From the NCBI RefSeq assembly GCF_039822205.1, contig NZ_JBAGBW010000013.1, positions 1-61,059 of the forward strand: a stretch of DNA of 61,059 nucleotides, given 5' to 3'. Each line of letters starts with the position of its first letter. Position 1 is the first letter of the stretch. The position numbers were made by a program, and so were the translations under genes. The notes under the pieces are model-generated. The model was not told the DNA's origin, did not search any database, and saw only the letters and a list, made by a program, of their open reading frames with translations. This DNA comes from Thermodesulfobium sp. 4217-1. GTDB lineage: Bacteria > Thermodesulfobiota > Thermodesulfobiia > Thermodesulfobiales > Thermodesulfobiaceae. Positions 53,414 to 61,059 of the stretch are shown one piece after another.

Positions 53414-56264
53414 TTTTGAATTTTTCGAAGAAAATCGTAACAAGATATGCTATCTAAATGAAGATTCTGATATTATCAATGAGGTTGCAAATTATGTCAC
53501 CTCAGATGTATCTTTAGAAGACTGTGTGATTGTTTTTCCAAACAGAAGAGCTATCCATTATCTTTATTCCAAATTTTCTGAATATCTCAAAAATACATTT
53601 AGATCCCCTTTAGTTTATTCTATTGACGATTTTGTTGACAATCTATATGAACAAGGTAAGCAATCATATAGAAAGATAAATCTAATGGAGGCTATTTATT
53701 TATTATTTAATTTATTGAATGGATCAGAAAAATATGAATCTTTTAGTAAGATTCACAACTCATTTGATGAGTTTATTCCATGGGGAAAAGAGTTTTTTAA
53801 AGATTTTGAAGAACTATTTATTAATAAAGTAAATTTTGATGCTTATGAGAAAATAATTAATTTCTCACAGAATGAGTCTAGTGAAAATTTTCTAATCAAT
53901 AAAGTTTTCGAAACCGACTTCTCATATAGAATGAGAGATTTTTTTGTTCTATATAGAGATTTTTATTCTGAAATTGAAGGTAGGTTGGTGTCTACAAGGG
54001 CTACAAGGTACAACTTTGTTTCAAAAGTTAGCTTGCCCGAAAAAAACTTTGTAATTGGCGGCTTTTACAGCCTAAATGAAAGTGAAAAAGAACTTTTCAG
54101 TAATATTTTAAATAATAAAGAATCGCGTTTTTTTGTTAAAAAAAGTTCAAAATTTTGTGATCTAAAAAATAAAAAATTTTATATATTTCAATCCCAAACC
54201 TTAAATGGTCAGATACTGAAATTAAGGGAGTTGTTAGAGCAGAAAAAACCACTGAGCAGTAAGGATCTTATACTCCTTGTATCTGAGGCGAGTCTGTTTC
54301 CTGTATTATACAATGCGATTCCTGATGGCGAAAGGTACAACGTGTCTATGGGGTATCCTCTTTCAAGAACTCCTATATATTCACTATTTGATATGATTGC
54401 TACTTTGCTCTCCAGGATAAATAATTTTAAATTTTATTCTACCGATTATATAAATCTACTATTTCACCCTTATGTAAAAACTTTAAAATTTGATAAATAT
54501 TCTTTTAACTCAGAAGAATCTCAGGACATTCAGAACCTGCAAAGCACTGTTACAAGAACGCTTTTTCAAAAAATTCACGCTTATATTAGGAATAACAACA
54601 AGATTTTTATTTCCCTAAAAGAAATTGAAGAGAAATCTGAAATCTATAACGACGTTATTGATACGATAAAATCTTTAAATATAGAAATAGGTGCTGATGA
54701 TGATTTTAAAAAATACTTAACTGACTTTTTAATTGAGGTTCATAGCAAAATAGTTAGAGCTTTCTTATCAGTGAAAAATTTATCTGACTTTACTGGTAAG
54801 ATTAATGAATTGTTGGACTATATATCAGAAAAGTCATTAGGAAATCTAAATCTGTATGGATCAAATTTTTTTAGATATGCTTATGAGACTGTCTTTGAGT
54901 TACAATCATCAGAAATTTCAGGTTTGAAATCGACAGGGCATAGCCAGTATTTTAATTTATTAAGATTTTTTATGCAAAACGCCAGAATTCCTTTTTCTTC
55001 ATCAATTTTAGATGGCATTCAAATTTTGGGTTCGCTTGAGACAAGAAATATAAATTTTGAAAGGGTTTTTTATATAGATATTAGTGATGATAATGTGCCC
55101 AATGTGATAAAAGAGATGCCTTTTTTAACTCAGGATATTAGACAAATTTTAAATCTGCCTACAGCAAAAGACAACGAAGACCTTCAGAAAGCTAATTTTG
55201 TTAGTTTAATAAATGGCGCAAATGAAATTAATTTCTTCTATTCTAATTCTGTAGGAAAATCACTTTCAAGGTTTGTGGAAAGTATAATTTGGGAACTACA
55301 GAAAATTAATAGATCTATTGAAATGCCTATCCCTAAAGAAAGTATAAATTTTCCAATCTCTTTTACTCAGGAAAACCCAGGCCCTATTGAAAAAAATGAT
55401 GAAATTTTAAAACTTCTTGAAAGCTTTGAATTTAGTCCCTCATCAATTGATAAATATTTAAGATGTCCGCTTTCATTTTATTATTCTTATGTTTTGAACT
55501 TAAAAGAACACAAGAAGATTGAAGAAGATATTAGCAGCAGCGAAATAGGTAATGTGGTACATGAAATATTGTTTTTATATTTTAAACAATGGTTAGGAAA
55601 AGAATTTGCTAACGTAAACTTTGATAATGAAATGAATTTTATCAACTCTTTTTTGGATGAAAAATTTCAAGACAATCATTCGAAAGAAGTCCTGCTTCAA
55701 AAAGAACAATGTAGATTAGCCCTTAAAAGGGTTCTTGAAAAAAATATAAGAGAGCTAAACGGTATGAAAATTTTGTATCTTGAAAAGGAGTTCAAATCTA
55801 ATATTTTTTGTGATAACAAGAAAATAAAGTTAAAAGGTAGGGTAGACAGGATTCATGAATTAAAAAGTGAATACTTTCTAATAGATTATAAGACTGGTGC
55901 TGCCAAGATACCTAAACAAAGCTTTTTGCCTAATATAGAAAATAGAAATACGTGGTACGAAAATATTAGGTCATTTCAACTGCCATTTTATGTATTTTTA
56001 TTTGAGGATTCTGAAAAAGTTGACTTTAAGACGATAACATCTGGTATATGGAGCTTGAGGAACATTGACAATGAAGAGTATTTCCAATTCGATGATGATA
56101 AGCATAGCGCTTATCATGAAGCATTAAAATATTTAATTTCAGAAATTCTAAGCATAGATATTCCATTCTTGCCAGTTTCGAACAAAATTGAAGAAAAATG
56201 CGCTTTTTGCTTGTACCAGACTATTTGTTCAAGACAGTGGGTAAAAAGTAGAAAGTTTTCTTAA
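53406..56264 (+). CDS. addB: AddB-like nuclease subunit with [4Fe-4S] site
   Basis: The 952-aa protein has an N-terminal helicase-like part without a Walker A motif, and a C-terminal RecB-type nuclease: FSPSSIDKYLRCPLSFYY, KGRVDRI and FLIDYKTG. Four cysteines (RCPLSFYY and CAFCLYQTIC) frame the nuclease as in AddB, where they bind [4Fe-4S]. ATG 53406 is chosen; a TTG at 53394 is possible. It pairs with AddA. Confidence 0.85.
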   Translation: MTNFEFFEENRNKICYLNEDSDIINEVANYVTSDVSLEDCVIVFPNRRAIHYLYSKFSEYLKNTFRSPLVYSIDDFVDNLYEQGKQSYRKINLMEAIYLLFNLLNGSEKYESFSKIHNSFDEFIPWGKEFFKDFEELFINKVNFDAYEKIINFSQNESSENFLINKVFETDFSYRMRDFFVLYRDFYSEIEGRLVSTRATRYNFVSKVSLPEKNFVIGGFYSLNESEKELFSNILNNKESRFFVKKSSKFCDLKNKKFYIFQSQTLNGQILKLRELLEQKKPLSSKDLILLVSEASLFPVLYNAIPDGERYNVSMGYPLSRTPIYSLFDMIATLLSRINNFKFYSTDYINLLFHPYVKTLKFDKYSFNSEESQDIQNLQSTVTRTLFQKIHAYIRNNNKIFISLKEIEEKSEIYNDVIDTIKSLNIEIGADDDFKKYLTDFLIEVHSKIVRAFLSVKNLSDFTGKINELLDYISEKSLGNLNLYGSNFFRYAYETVFELQSSEISGLKSTGHSQYFNLLRFFMQNARIPFSSSILDGIQILGSLETRNINFERVFYIDISDDNVPNVIKEMPFLTQDIRQILNLPTAKDNEDLQKANFVSLINGANEINFFYSNSVGKSLSRFVESIIWELQKINRSIEMPIPKESINFPISFTQENPGPIEKNDEILKLLESFEFSPSSIDKYLRCPLSFYYSYVLNLKEHKKIEEDISSSEIGNVVHEILFLYFKQWLGKEFANVNFDNEMNFINSFLDEKFQDNHSKEVLLQKEQCRLALKRVLEKNIRELNGMKILYLEKEFKSNIFCDNKKIKLKGRVDRIHELKSEYFLIDYKTGAAKIPKQSFLPNIENRNTWYENIRSFQLPFYVFLFEDSEKVDFKTITSGIWSLRNIDNEEYFQFDDDKHSAYHEALKYLISEILSIDIPFLPVSNKIEEKCAFCLYQTICSRQWVKSRKFS

Positions 56265-56288
56265 AGTTTTTTGCAAAAGACATAGTTA

Positions 56289-56297
56289 TGATATAAT
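56289..56297 (+). promoter_or_regulatory. Extended -10 promoter of the MORN gene
   Basis: TGATATAAT (56289-56297) is a perfect extended -10 box, 32 bases before the TTG start. A TTGCAA at 56271-56276 could be a -35 box but at a short 15-base spacing. Confidence 0.5.
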
Positions 56298-56328
56298 GAC
56301 AAATATAAAACATTTAGGAGGGTATATC

Positions 56329-57330
56329 TTGGGGAATTTTAAAACTTTATCATTTCTTTCTATTTTTCTATTTTCATTTATGTTTTTTCAGAATACAGGA
56401 TTTGCTATTCAAAGTTCTGCTACCGATCCCAAAACAAATTGCCAGGTGCTTTGGTCATCTGATAGTTATAAAATTATTTCTGTTAATTGGGATGGTGATT
56501 GTGTAAACGGTAAGGCTCAGGGTAAGGGCAAGATAAGTTTAATTTTGCAAGACGATAAAGGTTTAGGCTACAAAGGAAGTGGTGTCGGCGAATTTGATAA
56601 TGGCTACCTCAATGGTCACGCTGCTATGAATTTTTCAGATGGCGATTCCTTTAATGCAGATTTTAAAAACGGGCAGATGAATGGAAACGGAATGTATAAA
56701 TTTTCAGATGGAGCTATCTATGAGGGCGAATTTAAAGATAACAAACCAAATGGACAGGGTACGTATACCTGGGCTGATGGAAGAATTTATAAAGGCGAGT
56801 GGCTAAATGGCTTTATCGCAAGAGATTTAAATGGTTTTATAGGAATTCAATGGGGTTCATCTGTCCAAGAAATGAAAGATGTTATAAAGGATCGACCAAA
56901 TACAAGCTTCTTGAATAAATTGGAGGATAGCAATAGTAAAACTACTACTTACGCTTATTATACGGCTTTCTCTGATAAATTGGCAAAATTATTTTTGAGA
57001 TTTATAGATAATAAGTTTTATTATGGCACTTTTTATATCGAAACCAGTCAAAACGATATGATGAACTATTTTTCTAATTTAAGAGATTCTATTACTCAAA
57101 AATATGGTCCTTATAATACCTGCACAGGCAAGGATTTTGATACTTCTTGTATCTGGACTTTTGCTACAAAGTCAAATTTTCCAAACGCTATTCACTTAGG
57201 GTTCGACAAAAAAGATCCTTCTACCTTGTCTAAAAATGAATTCCCGTATGTAATAACATTAGACTATATAAATGGCGAAATGTACAATAAAATTGAAAAA
57301 GCTACTTCAAAGCCTCCTAGTGATTTGTAA
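56329..57330 (+). CDS. Exported MORN-repeat protein
   Basis: The 333-aa protein has a signal peptide (cut near GFA|IQ). Residues about 55-165 contain MORN-type repeats (YKGSGVGEFDNGYLNGHA, YEGEFKDNKPNGQGTYTW, YKGEWLNGF). The rest (about 165-333) is an unknown domain (GIQWGSSVQEM, DNKFYYGTFYIE). It should be periplasmic or surface-exposed. The start is TTG 56329 behind AGGAGGG; the ATG at 56296 overlaps the promoter. Confidence 0.8.
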   Translation: MGNFKTLSFLSIFLFSFMFFQNTGFAIQSSATDPKTNCQVLWSSDSYKIISVNWDGDCVNGKAQGKGKISLILQDDKGLGYKGSGVGEFDNGYLNGHAAMNFSDGDSFNADFKNGQMNGNGMYKFSDGAIYEGEFKDNKPNGQGTYTWADGRIYKGEWLNGFIARDLNGFIGIQWGSSVQEMKDVIKDRPNTSFLNKLEDSNSKTTTYAYYTAFSDKLAKLFLRFIDNKFYYGTFYIETSQNDMMNYFSNLRDSITQKYGPYNTCTGKDFDTSCIWTFATKSNFPNAIHLGFDKKDPSTLSKNEFPYVITLDYINGEMYNKIEKATSKPPSDL

Positions 57331-57360
57331 ATTTCATATTGTTTTATAAATAAGTTTTGC

Positions 57361-58986
57361 TTATTGAAAGTCTATTTTTATGGAAGAATTTGCTGCTGTT
57401 GGGTTGAATGTAATTTTACTATTTATTGATTTGCTTGGAATTTTTAGACTACTTTCTATATAATTTATAATTGATGCTATTTTTTGTTCTGCTGCACTTT
57501 TAAGCGCATTGTTATTATAATTGCAGTTAATGTTGATAGATATATTTTTATTTGAACTATAGACATTTTTGATTATTTGTAAATTATTAATATCATTGGT
57601 AGAAATCTTAAAGTCATTTTCATTTAAAATCGGAATTGGTGTAAGAAAGGGTTTTGTATTTATAGTTAGGTTGATTTTTGTATTTATTATATTTTCAATA
57701 TAATTTTGTATAAATTTAGTTTCATTTAAAGAAAATATATGGTTTCCTTTTATTTCCAATGTGAGATAGTCTTTACCTTTGTTTGAAACAGCGAAATTAT
57801 AACTTTCTATAAAATCCGGGGATATAAGTTTATTTATTGAATCTGTGATTGTTTTAAAAACATCATTAATATCTTTTGTGGCATTGCTTATTTTTTCTTC
57901 TGGGGTTTGTATTGGAGTTATAGGTTGTTGGGGGTTTTGAAGGCTTAATTTTGGCATTTGACCTATTATTTGGCTTAATTTTAGATCTACGGGCTTTTTA
58001 AATTTATCTTCTAAATTCTTTTTAATTTCTTTAATTTTTTGCTCATTAAGATAGTCTTTTGCTAAAATTATTGCCGAGACATAAATTTTATCAGACTTTT
58101 CTTCTACTTTTAAATAATATAGATTCGCACTATTCTTAATATCCTGTTTAATAATATTTGATACCTGGTTGTTAAGATTTATGTAAGATACTGTGGTATA
58201 TAGAGAATATATCAATGGAATAGAGATAATTATCATGGTAATAAATATCTGTGTTAATCTTTTTCTAATGACAGAGTCTTTTGCTGCAATTTCTATTTTT
58301 GTTAGAAAACCAAAATAAATAAAAGTTATAACAGACGAGAAAAGTATTGCAATAAAATTGGTAAAAAAAAGCAAAAAGGCACCCATAGATATTAGATAAC
58401 TTGAAGTACCTATACCAAATCCTATAATGCTAAGAGGCGGTATGATTGCAGTGGCAATTGCGACTCCTGGTATTATTGTTAAATTATTTTTATTCTTTAT
58501 AGTTGCATAGACTCCAACTATGCCAGAAAATAATGCTATCAATAAATCGTATAAATTTGGATTTGTCCTTGAAATTATTTCTGTAGTAGGTTCTTTTAAT
58601 GGAGAGATTGTGGTAAGAATTGTTGTAAAAACAATAGTTAGAATTACGCTTACAATGATTTTAAATATTAACTTTTTTATCAACTGATTATTTTCAGTTG
58701 TTATGGCTAATCCTAAACCTATAATTGGTTCCAATAAAGGTGAAATAAGCATTGAACCTATTATCACTGCTACGCTGTTTGTAATAAGACCTATAGTGGC
58801 TATTAAAGCGGCTATTATAAGTGATAACAAATAATCAAATGAAATTCCTGCCTTTGATTCTGTATTATAAATTGTTTTTTCTTTGTCTAATGTTTTGTTA
58901 GCATATAAGTAAGGGAAGACATAAGGGAATAATTTTTTTAAAAAGCTGTAAATTAAGATTTTTGGATATTGTTTATCATGTTCCAA
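57361..58986 (-). CDS. DUF389 membrane protein with long C-terminal extension
   Basis: The 541-aa protein has about six membrane helices in residues 45-265 that match DUF389 (SVAVIIGSMLISPLLEPIIGLGLA, AIIPPLSIIGFGIG). The remainder (about 270-541) is an extramembrane part with three or so repeated beta/alpha units (SAIILAKDYLNEQKIKEIK, LEIKGNHIFSLNETKFIQ, NINCNYNNNALKSAAEQK). Function unknown. It follows bcp by 3 bases. Confidence 0.8.
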   Translation of the reverse strand: MEHDKQYPKILIYSFLKKLFPYVFPYLYANKTLDKEKTIYNTESKAGISFDYLLSLIIAALIATIGLITNSVAVIIGSMLISPLLEPIIGLGLAITTENNQLIKKLIFKIIVSVILTIVFTTILTTISPLKEPTTEIISRTNPNLYDLLIALFSGIVGVYATIKNKNNLTIIPGVAIATAIIPPLSIIGFGIGTSSYLISMGAFLLFFTNFIAILFSSVITFIYFGFLTKIEIAAKDSVIRKRLTQIFITMIIISIPLIYSLYTTVSYINLNNQVSNIIKQDIKNSANLYYLKVEEKSDKIYVSAIILAKDYLNEQKIKEIKKNLEDKFKKPVDLKLSQIIGQMPKLSLQNPQQPITPIQTPEEKISNATKDINDVFKTITDSINKLISPDFIESYNFAVSNKGKDYLTLEIKGNHIFSLNETKFIQNYIENIINTKINLTINTKPFLTPIPILNENDFKISTNDINNLQIIKNVYSSNKNISININCNYNNNALKSAAEQKIASIINYIESSLKIPSKSINSKITFNPTAANSSIKIDFQ

Positions 58987-58989
58987 AAT

Positions 58990-59469
58990 TTAAATAATGA
59001 CCTCAAAATATTTTAAAATAGTATCGACATGGCCCTTTGCTTTGACATTTCGCCATGCTTTTTTCAATATCATGTCAGGTGTAATTAAAAATGTAGATCT
59101 AATAACTCCCATACTTGTTTTTCCATAAATTTTCTTCTCACCGTATGCGTCAAAAAGAGTTAAGATTTTCTTCTCAGGATCAGAGAGAAGAGGAAAGTTT
59201 AAACTATGCTTTTCCTGAAATTTTTTGTGTGATGCAATAGAGTCAGGGCTAACACCTGCAATAGCAGCATATTTCAATATGAAGTTCATATTATCTCTGA
59301 AATCGCACGCTTCTGTGGTGCACCCAGGCGTATTGTCTTTTGGATAGAAGTAAAGAATAAGGTTTTTTCTATCTTGTATTAAGTCTTTAAAACAAAAAAC
59401 TTTTTCATTCGAACCTTCATCTATTCCATTAAGACAAAAATCATCAATTTTATCTCCTATGTTGAGCAC
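58990..59469 (-). CDS. bcp: Peroxiredoxin, Bcp/PrxQ type
   Basis: The 159-aa protein has the peroxidatic motif FYPKDNTPGCTTEACDFRD, with the resolving Cys five residues after the first, as in Bcp. It reduces hydroperoxides using thioredoxin. Divergent from acs; DUF389 gene follows. Confidence 0.92.
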   Translation of the reverse strand: MLNIGDKIDDFCLNGIDEGSNEKVFCFKDLIQDRKNLILYFYPKDNTPGCTTEACDFRDNMNFILKYAAIAGVSPDSIASHKKFQEKHSLNFPLLSDPEKKILTLFDAYGEKKIYGKTSMGVIRSTFLITPDMILKKAWRNVKAKGHVDTILKYFEVII

Positions 59470-59541
59470 TGTTAGACCTCCTTTTATTCTAATTATAACC
59501 TATCTACAAACTATTTTTTAGTTCCAGAATCTGCTTCCTTT

Positions 59542-59559
59542 ACAAAATCATAATTTTGT
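59542..59559. repeat. Palindrome between bcp and acs
   Basis: ACAAAAT-N4-ATTTTGT (59542-59559) has perfect 7-base arms and lies ahead of the acs promoter, at a place suited for an operator. AT-rich palindromes are common in such DNA, so this is weak. Confidence 0.35.
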
Positions 59560-59568
59560 TGTAAAATT

Positions 59569-59597
59569 CTGACAATTTATTTTTTTTATGATATACC
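59569..59597 (+). promoter_or_regulatory. Promoter of acs
   Basis: CTGACA (59569-59574), a 17-base spacer and TATACC (59592-59597) with an upstream TGA (extended -10) lie about 50 bases before the acs ATG. Confidence 0.5.
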
Positions 59598-59648
59598 AAT
59601 AACTTTTTTAATTTGCTTGAGACAAATCTATATTTTGGGAGGCGTAAA

Positions 59649-61059
59649 ATGTCTGTTGAAGCGAAAAATGAAACTTTGAATATGATTAAAGAGAGCAAAA
59701 TAATATTGCCAAATAAAGAGAAAGTCAAAGGGACTAATGCTGGTAGCATTCAGGACTTTAATAATTTATTAAAAAAATCTTGGGATGATCCTGAAAAATT
59801 TTGGGAGGATGTAGCGAATGAGCTTTCCTGGTTCCATCCGTGGTCAAAGACTATGGAAGGGGAGTTCCCAGACTTTAGATTTTTTTCTGGTGGAATTACA
59901 AATCCCGCATTCAATATGTTAGATAGGAACATTGAAAAAGGTTATGCAAATAAACTGGCGCTAATATGGGAAGGCGAAAATTATGAAACGAAGTTTTTTA
60001 CCTACAGAATGCTTCTTTGCGAGGTTAATAAATTTTGTAATGTTTTAAAAAACTTTGGATTGAAGAAAGGTGATAGGGTATCAATTTATCTTCCAAATCT
60101 GGCTGAGACGGTCATAGCAGTCCTTGCCTGTTACAGAATGGGGGTATTGTTTAACACCGTGTTTTCAGGATTTTCTGCTAATGCCTTGAGAGAGAGGCTA
60201 AATCATTTTGAGCCCCATGTTTTTATAACTGCGGACGGAATTTACAGACGTGGCAGGGTTATAGGCCTAAAGGAGAAAGCTGATATTGCGATTGAAGGAA
60301 TCAAGAGCATAAAGGCTTCTATAATTATCAAGAGAGCTGATAATCCTGTAAGCATGAAAGCTGGTAGGGATCATTGGTGGGATGAGCTAATGAAAAATCT
60401 GATGCTGAGTTTCAACCTGAATTTATTGAAGCAAATGAACCAGGTCTTGTTTTTTACACAAGCGGAACTACTGGCAAGCCAAAAGGTGTAGTTCATTCAG
60501 GAAATGCTTTTGTGATAAATAACTATATTTATGCAAAGTACCACTTAGACTTGCACCAGGATGATGTTTTTTGGTGTATGGCTGATATTGGTTGGTTGAC
60601 AATGCATATATGGGGTATAGTTGGTGCTCTGTCAAATGGCATTACAACTATTTTTTATGAGGGCTCAATAGATTATCCTGAACAAGATAGAGTTTATCAA
60701 ATTTTAGAAAAGTATAGGGTTAACAAATGGTGGACTTCTCCAACTGCTACCAGAATGTTGATGAAATTTGGAGAAGAAAAATTTCAAACCTACGATCTTA
60801 GCTCATTAGATGTAGTGGCTTTTGTGGGCGAACCTTTAAACCCTGAGGCCTGGAAATGGGTTTATGAGAAAATTGGCAAGGGGAAGATATATCTTAATAA
60901 TACTTATGGTCAGACAGAAACTGCCGGCTGTCCTCTAGCTGGAGCTGCGTGGCTTACTCCAATGAAGGCTGGCTCTTGCGGTATTCAATTCTTAGGCGCG
61001 CACCTTGATATTGTGGATGATCTTGGCAACTCAGTGCCCCCAATGGTAGTGGGTAATCT
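59649..61059 (+). pseudogene. acs: Acetyl-CoA synthetase, frameshifted and cut by the window end
   Basis: The product would be an AMP-forming acetyl-CoA (or acyl-CoA) synthetase. The first frame gives FRFFSGGITNPAFNMLDR, VFSGFSANALRERL and YRRGRV up to WWDELMKN. Near 60393-60400 the reading must shift by one base: the rest continues in another frame with SDAEFQPE, VFYTSGTTGKPKGVVHSG (the ATP-binding P-loop), WTSPTATRML and NTYGQTETAGCPLAG, open to 61059. A missing base at AAAAATCT explains this. The start is ATG 59649 behind GGGAGGCG. It is either a true mutation, slippage or a sequence error. Confidence 0.85.

Overview
The window is an AT-rich stretch of a bacterial chromosome that encodes 51 protein genes, one of them frameshifted and cut by the window end, plus one tRNA. 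The cell looks diderm and anaerobic. It has a TolC-family outer-membrane protein with an RND pump, periplasmic and lipoprotein signals, a tungsten-type aldehyde:ferredoxin oxidoreductase, and a multi-subunit NAD(P)-linked formate dehydrogenase built from NuoE/NuoF-like parts. Many starts are TTG or GTG behind strong GGAGG sites. The gene mix resembles Thermodesulfobium-like thermophilic sulfate reducers, but that is an impression from gene content and was not tested.

Layout. 1-2155: hairpin terminator, phosphodiester glycosidase and a membrane-anchored unknown. 2166-3260: TDT/SLAC1-type transporter. 3498-6420 (minus): cytochrome-b5-like/DUF2231 membrane protein, polyferredoxin and AOR, ended by a perfect 21-bp hairpin. 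6566-9319 (minus): cbiM-cbiQ-cbiO cobalt/nickel ECF transporter with a structured leader. 9576-12860 (minus): Opu-type osmoprotectant ABC transporter. 12933-14222 (minus): NCS2 purine/xanthine permease. 14291-16768 (plus): tRNA-Arg(CCT) followed directly by three minor-pilin-like genes. 16858-18189: aminotransferase, then a bidirectional terminator and a low-complexity Asn/Gln/Ser/Thr-rich protein.

19109-23123 (plus): a C_GCAxxG_C_C redox protein, two tandem REC-GGDEF paralogues (one with an intact GGDEF, one with GAGEF), and a prephenate dehydratase homologue with an export signal. 23166-28661 (minus): formate dehydrogenase operon, namely a NuoE-like subunit, a cysteine-free HndB homologue, a NuoF/HndC-like subunit and a Cys-type FdhA. 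29019-36724 (plus): TolC, membrane-fusion lipoprotein, RND pump, DUF2892 protein and a two-domain fusion of an IMPase-like and an ADP-ribosylglycohydrolase-like module, both lacking signature catalytic residues. 36755-39214: nitroreductase and two Opp/Dpp-type ATPases without permeases. 39211-43503 (minus): tandem HD/HD-GYP protein, HAD phosphatase, TPR protein, FAH-family enzyme, and a MerR-like coiled-coil regulator with an apparently leaderless promoter.

43704-50249 (plus): amino-acid and peptide metabolism, with glutamate dehydrogenase, PepV-like dipeptidase, OPT peptide transporter, PqqD-like protein, a small membrane protein and a branched-chain aminotransferase. Together these could import peptides, cleave them and deaminate the products. 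50279-56264: AddAB-type helicase-nuclease pair. 56329-57330: exported MORN-repeat protein. 57361-59469 (minus): DUF389 membrane protein and Bcp peroxiredoxin. 59649-61059: acetyl-CoA synthetase with a one-base frameshift, running off the end.

I see no insertion sequence, CRISPR array, prophage or defence island. The most unusual items are the double pseudoenzyme fusion, the cysteine-free HndB, the active/inactive GGDEF pair beside an exported dehydratase homologue, the cytochrome-b5/DUF2231-AOR operon with its long inverted repeat, and the structured cbiM leader.
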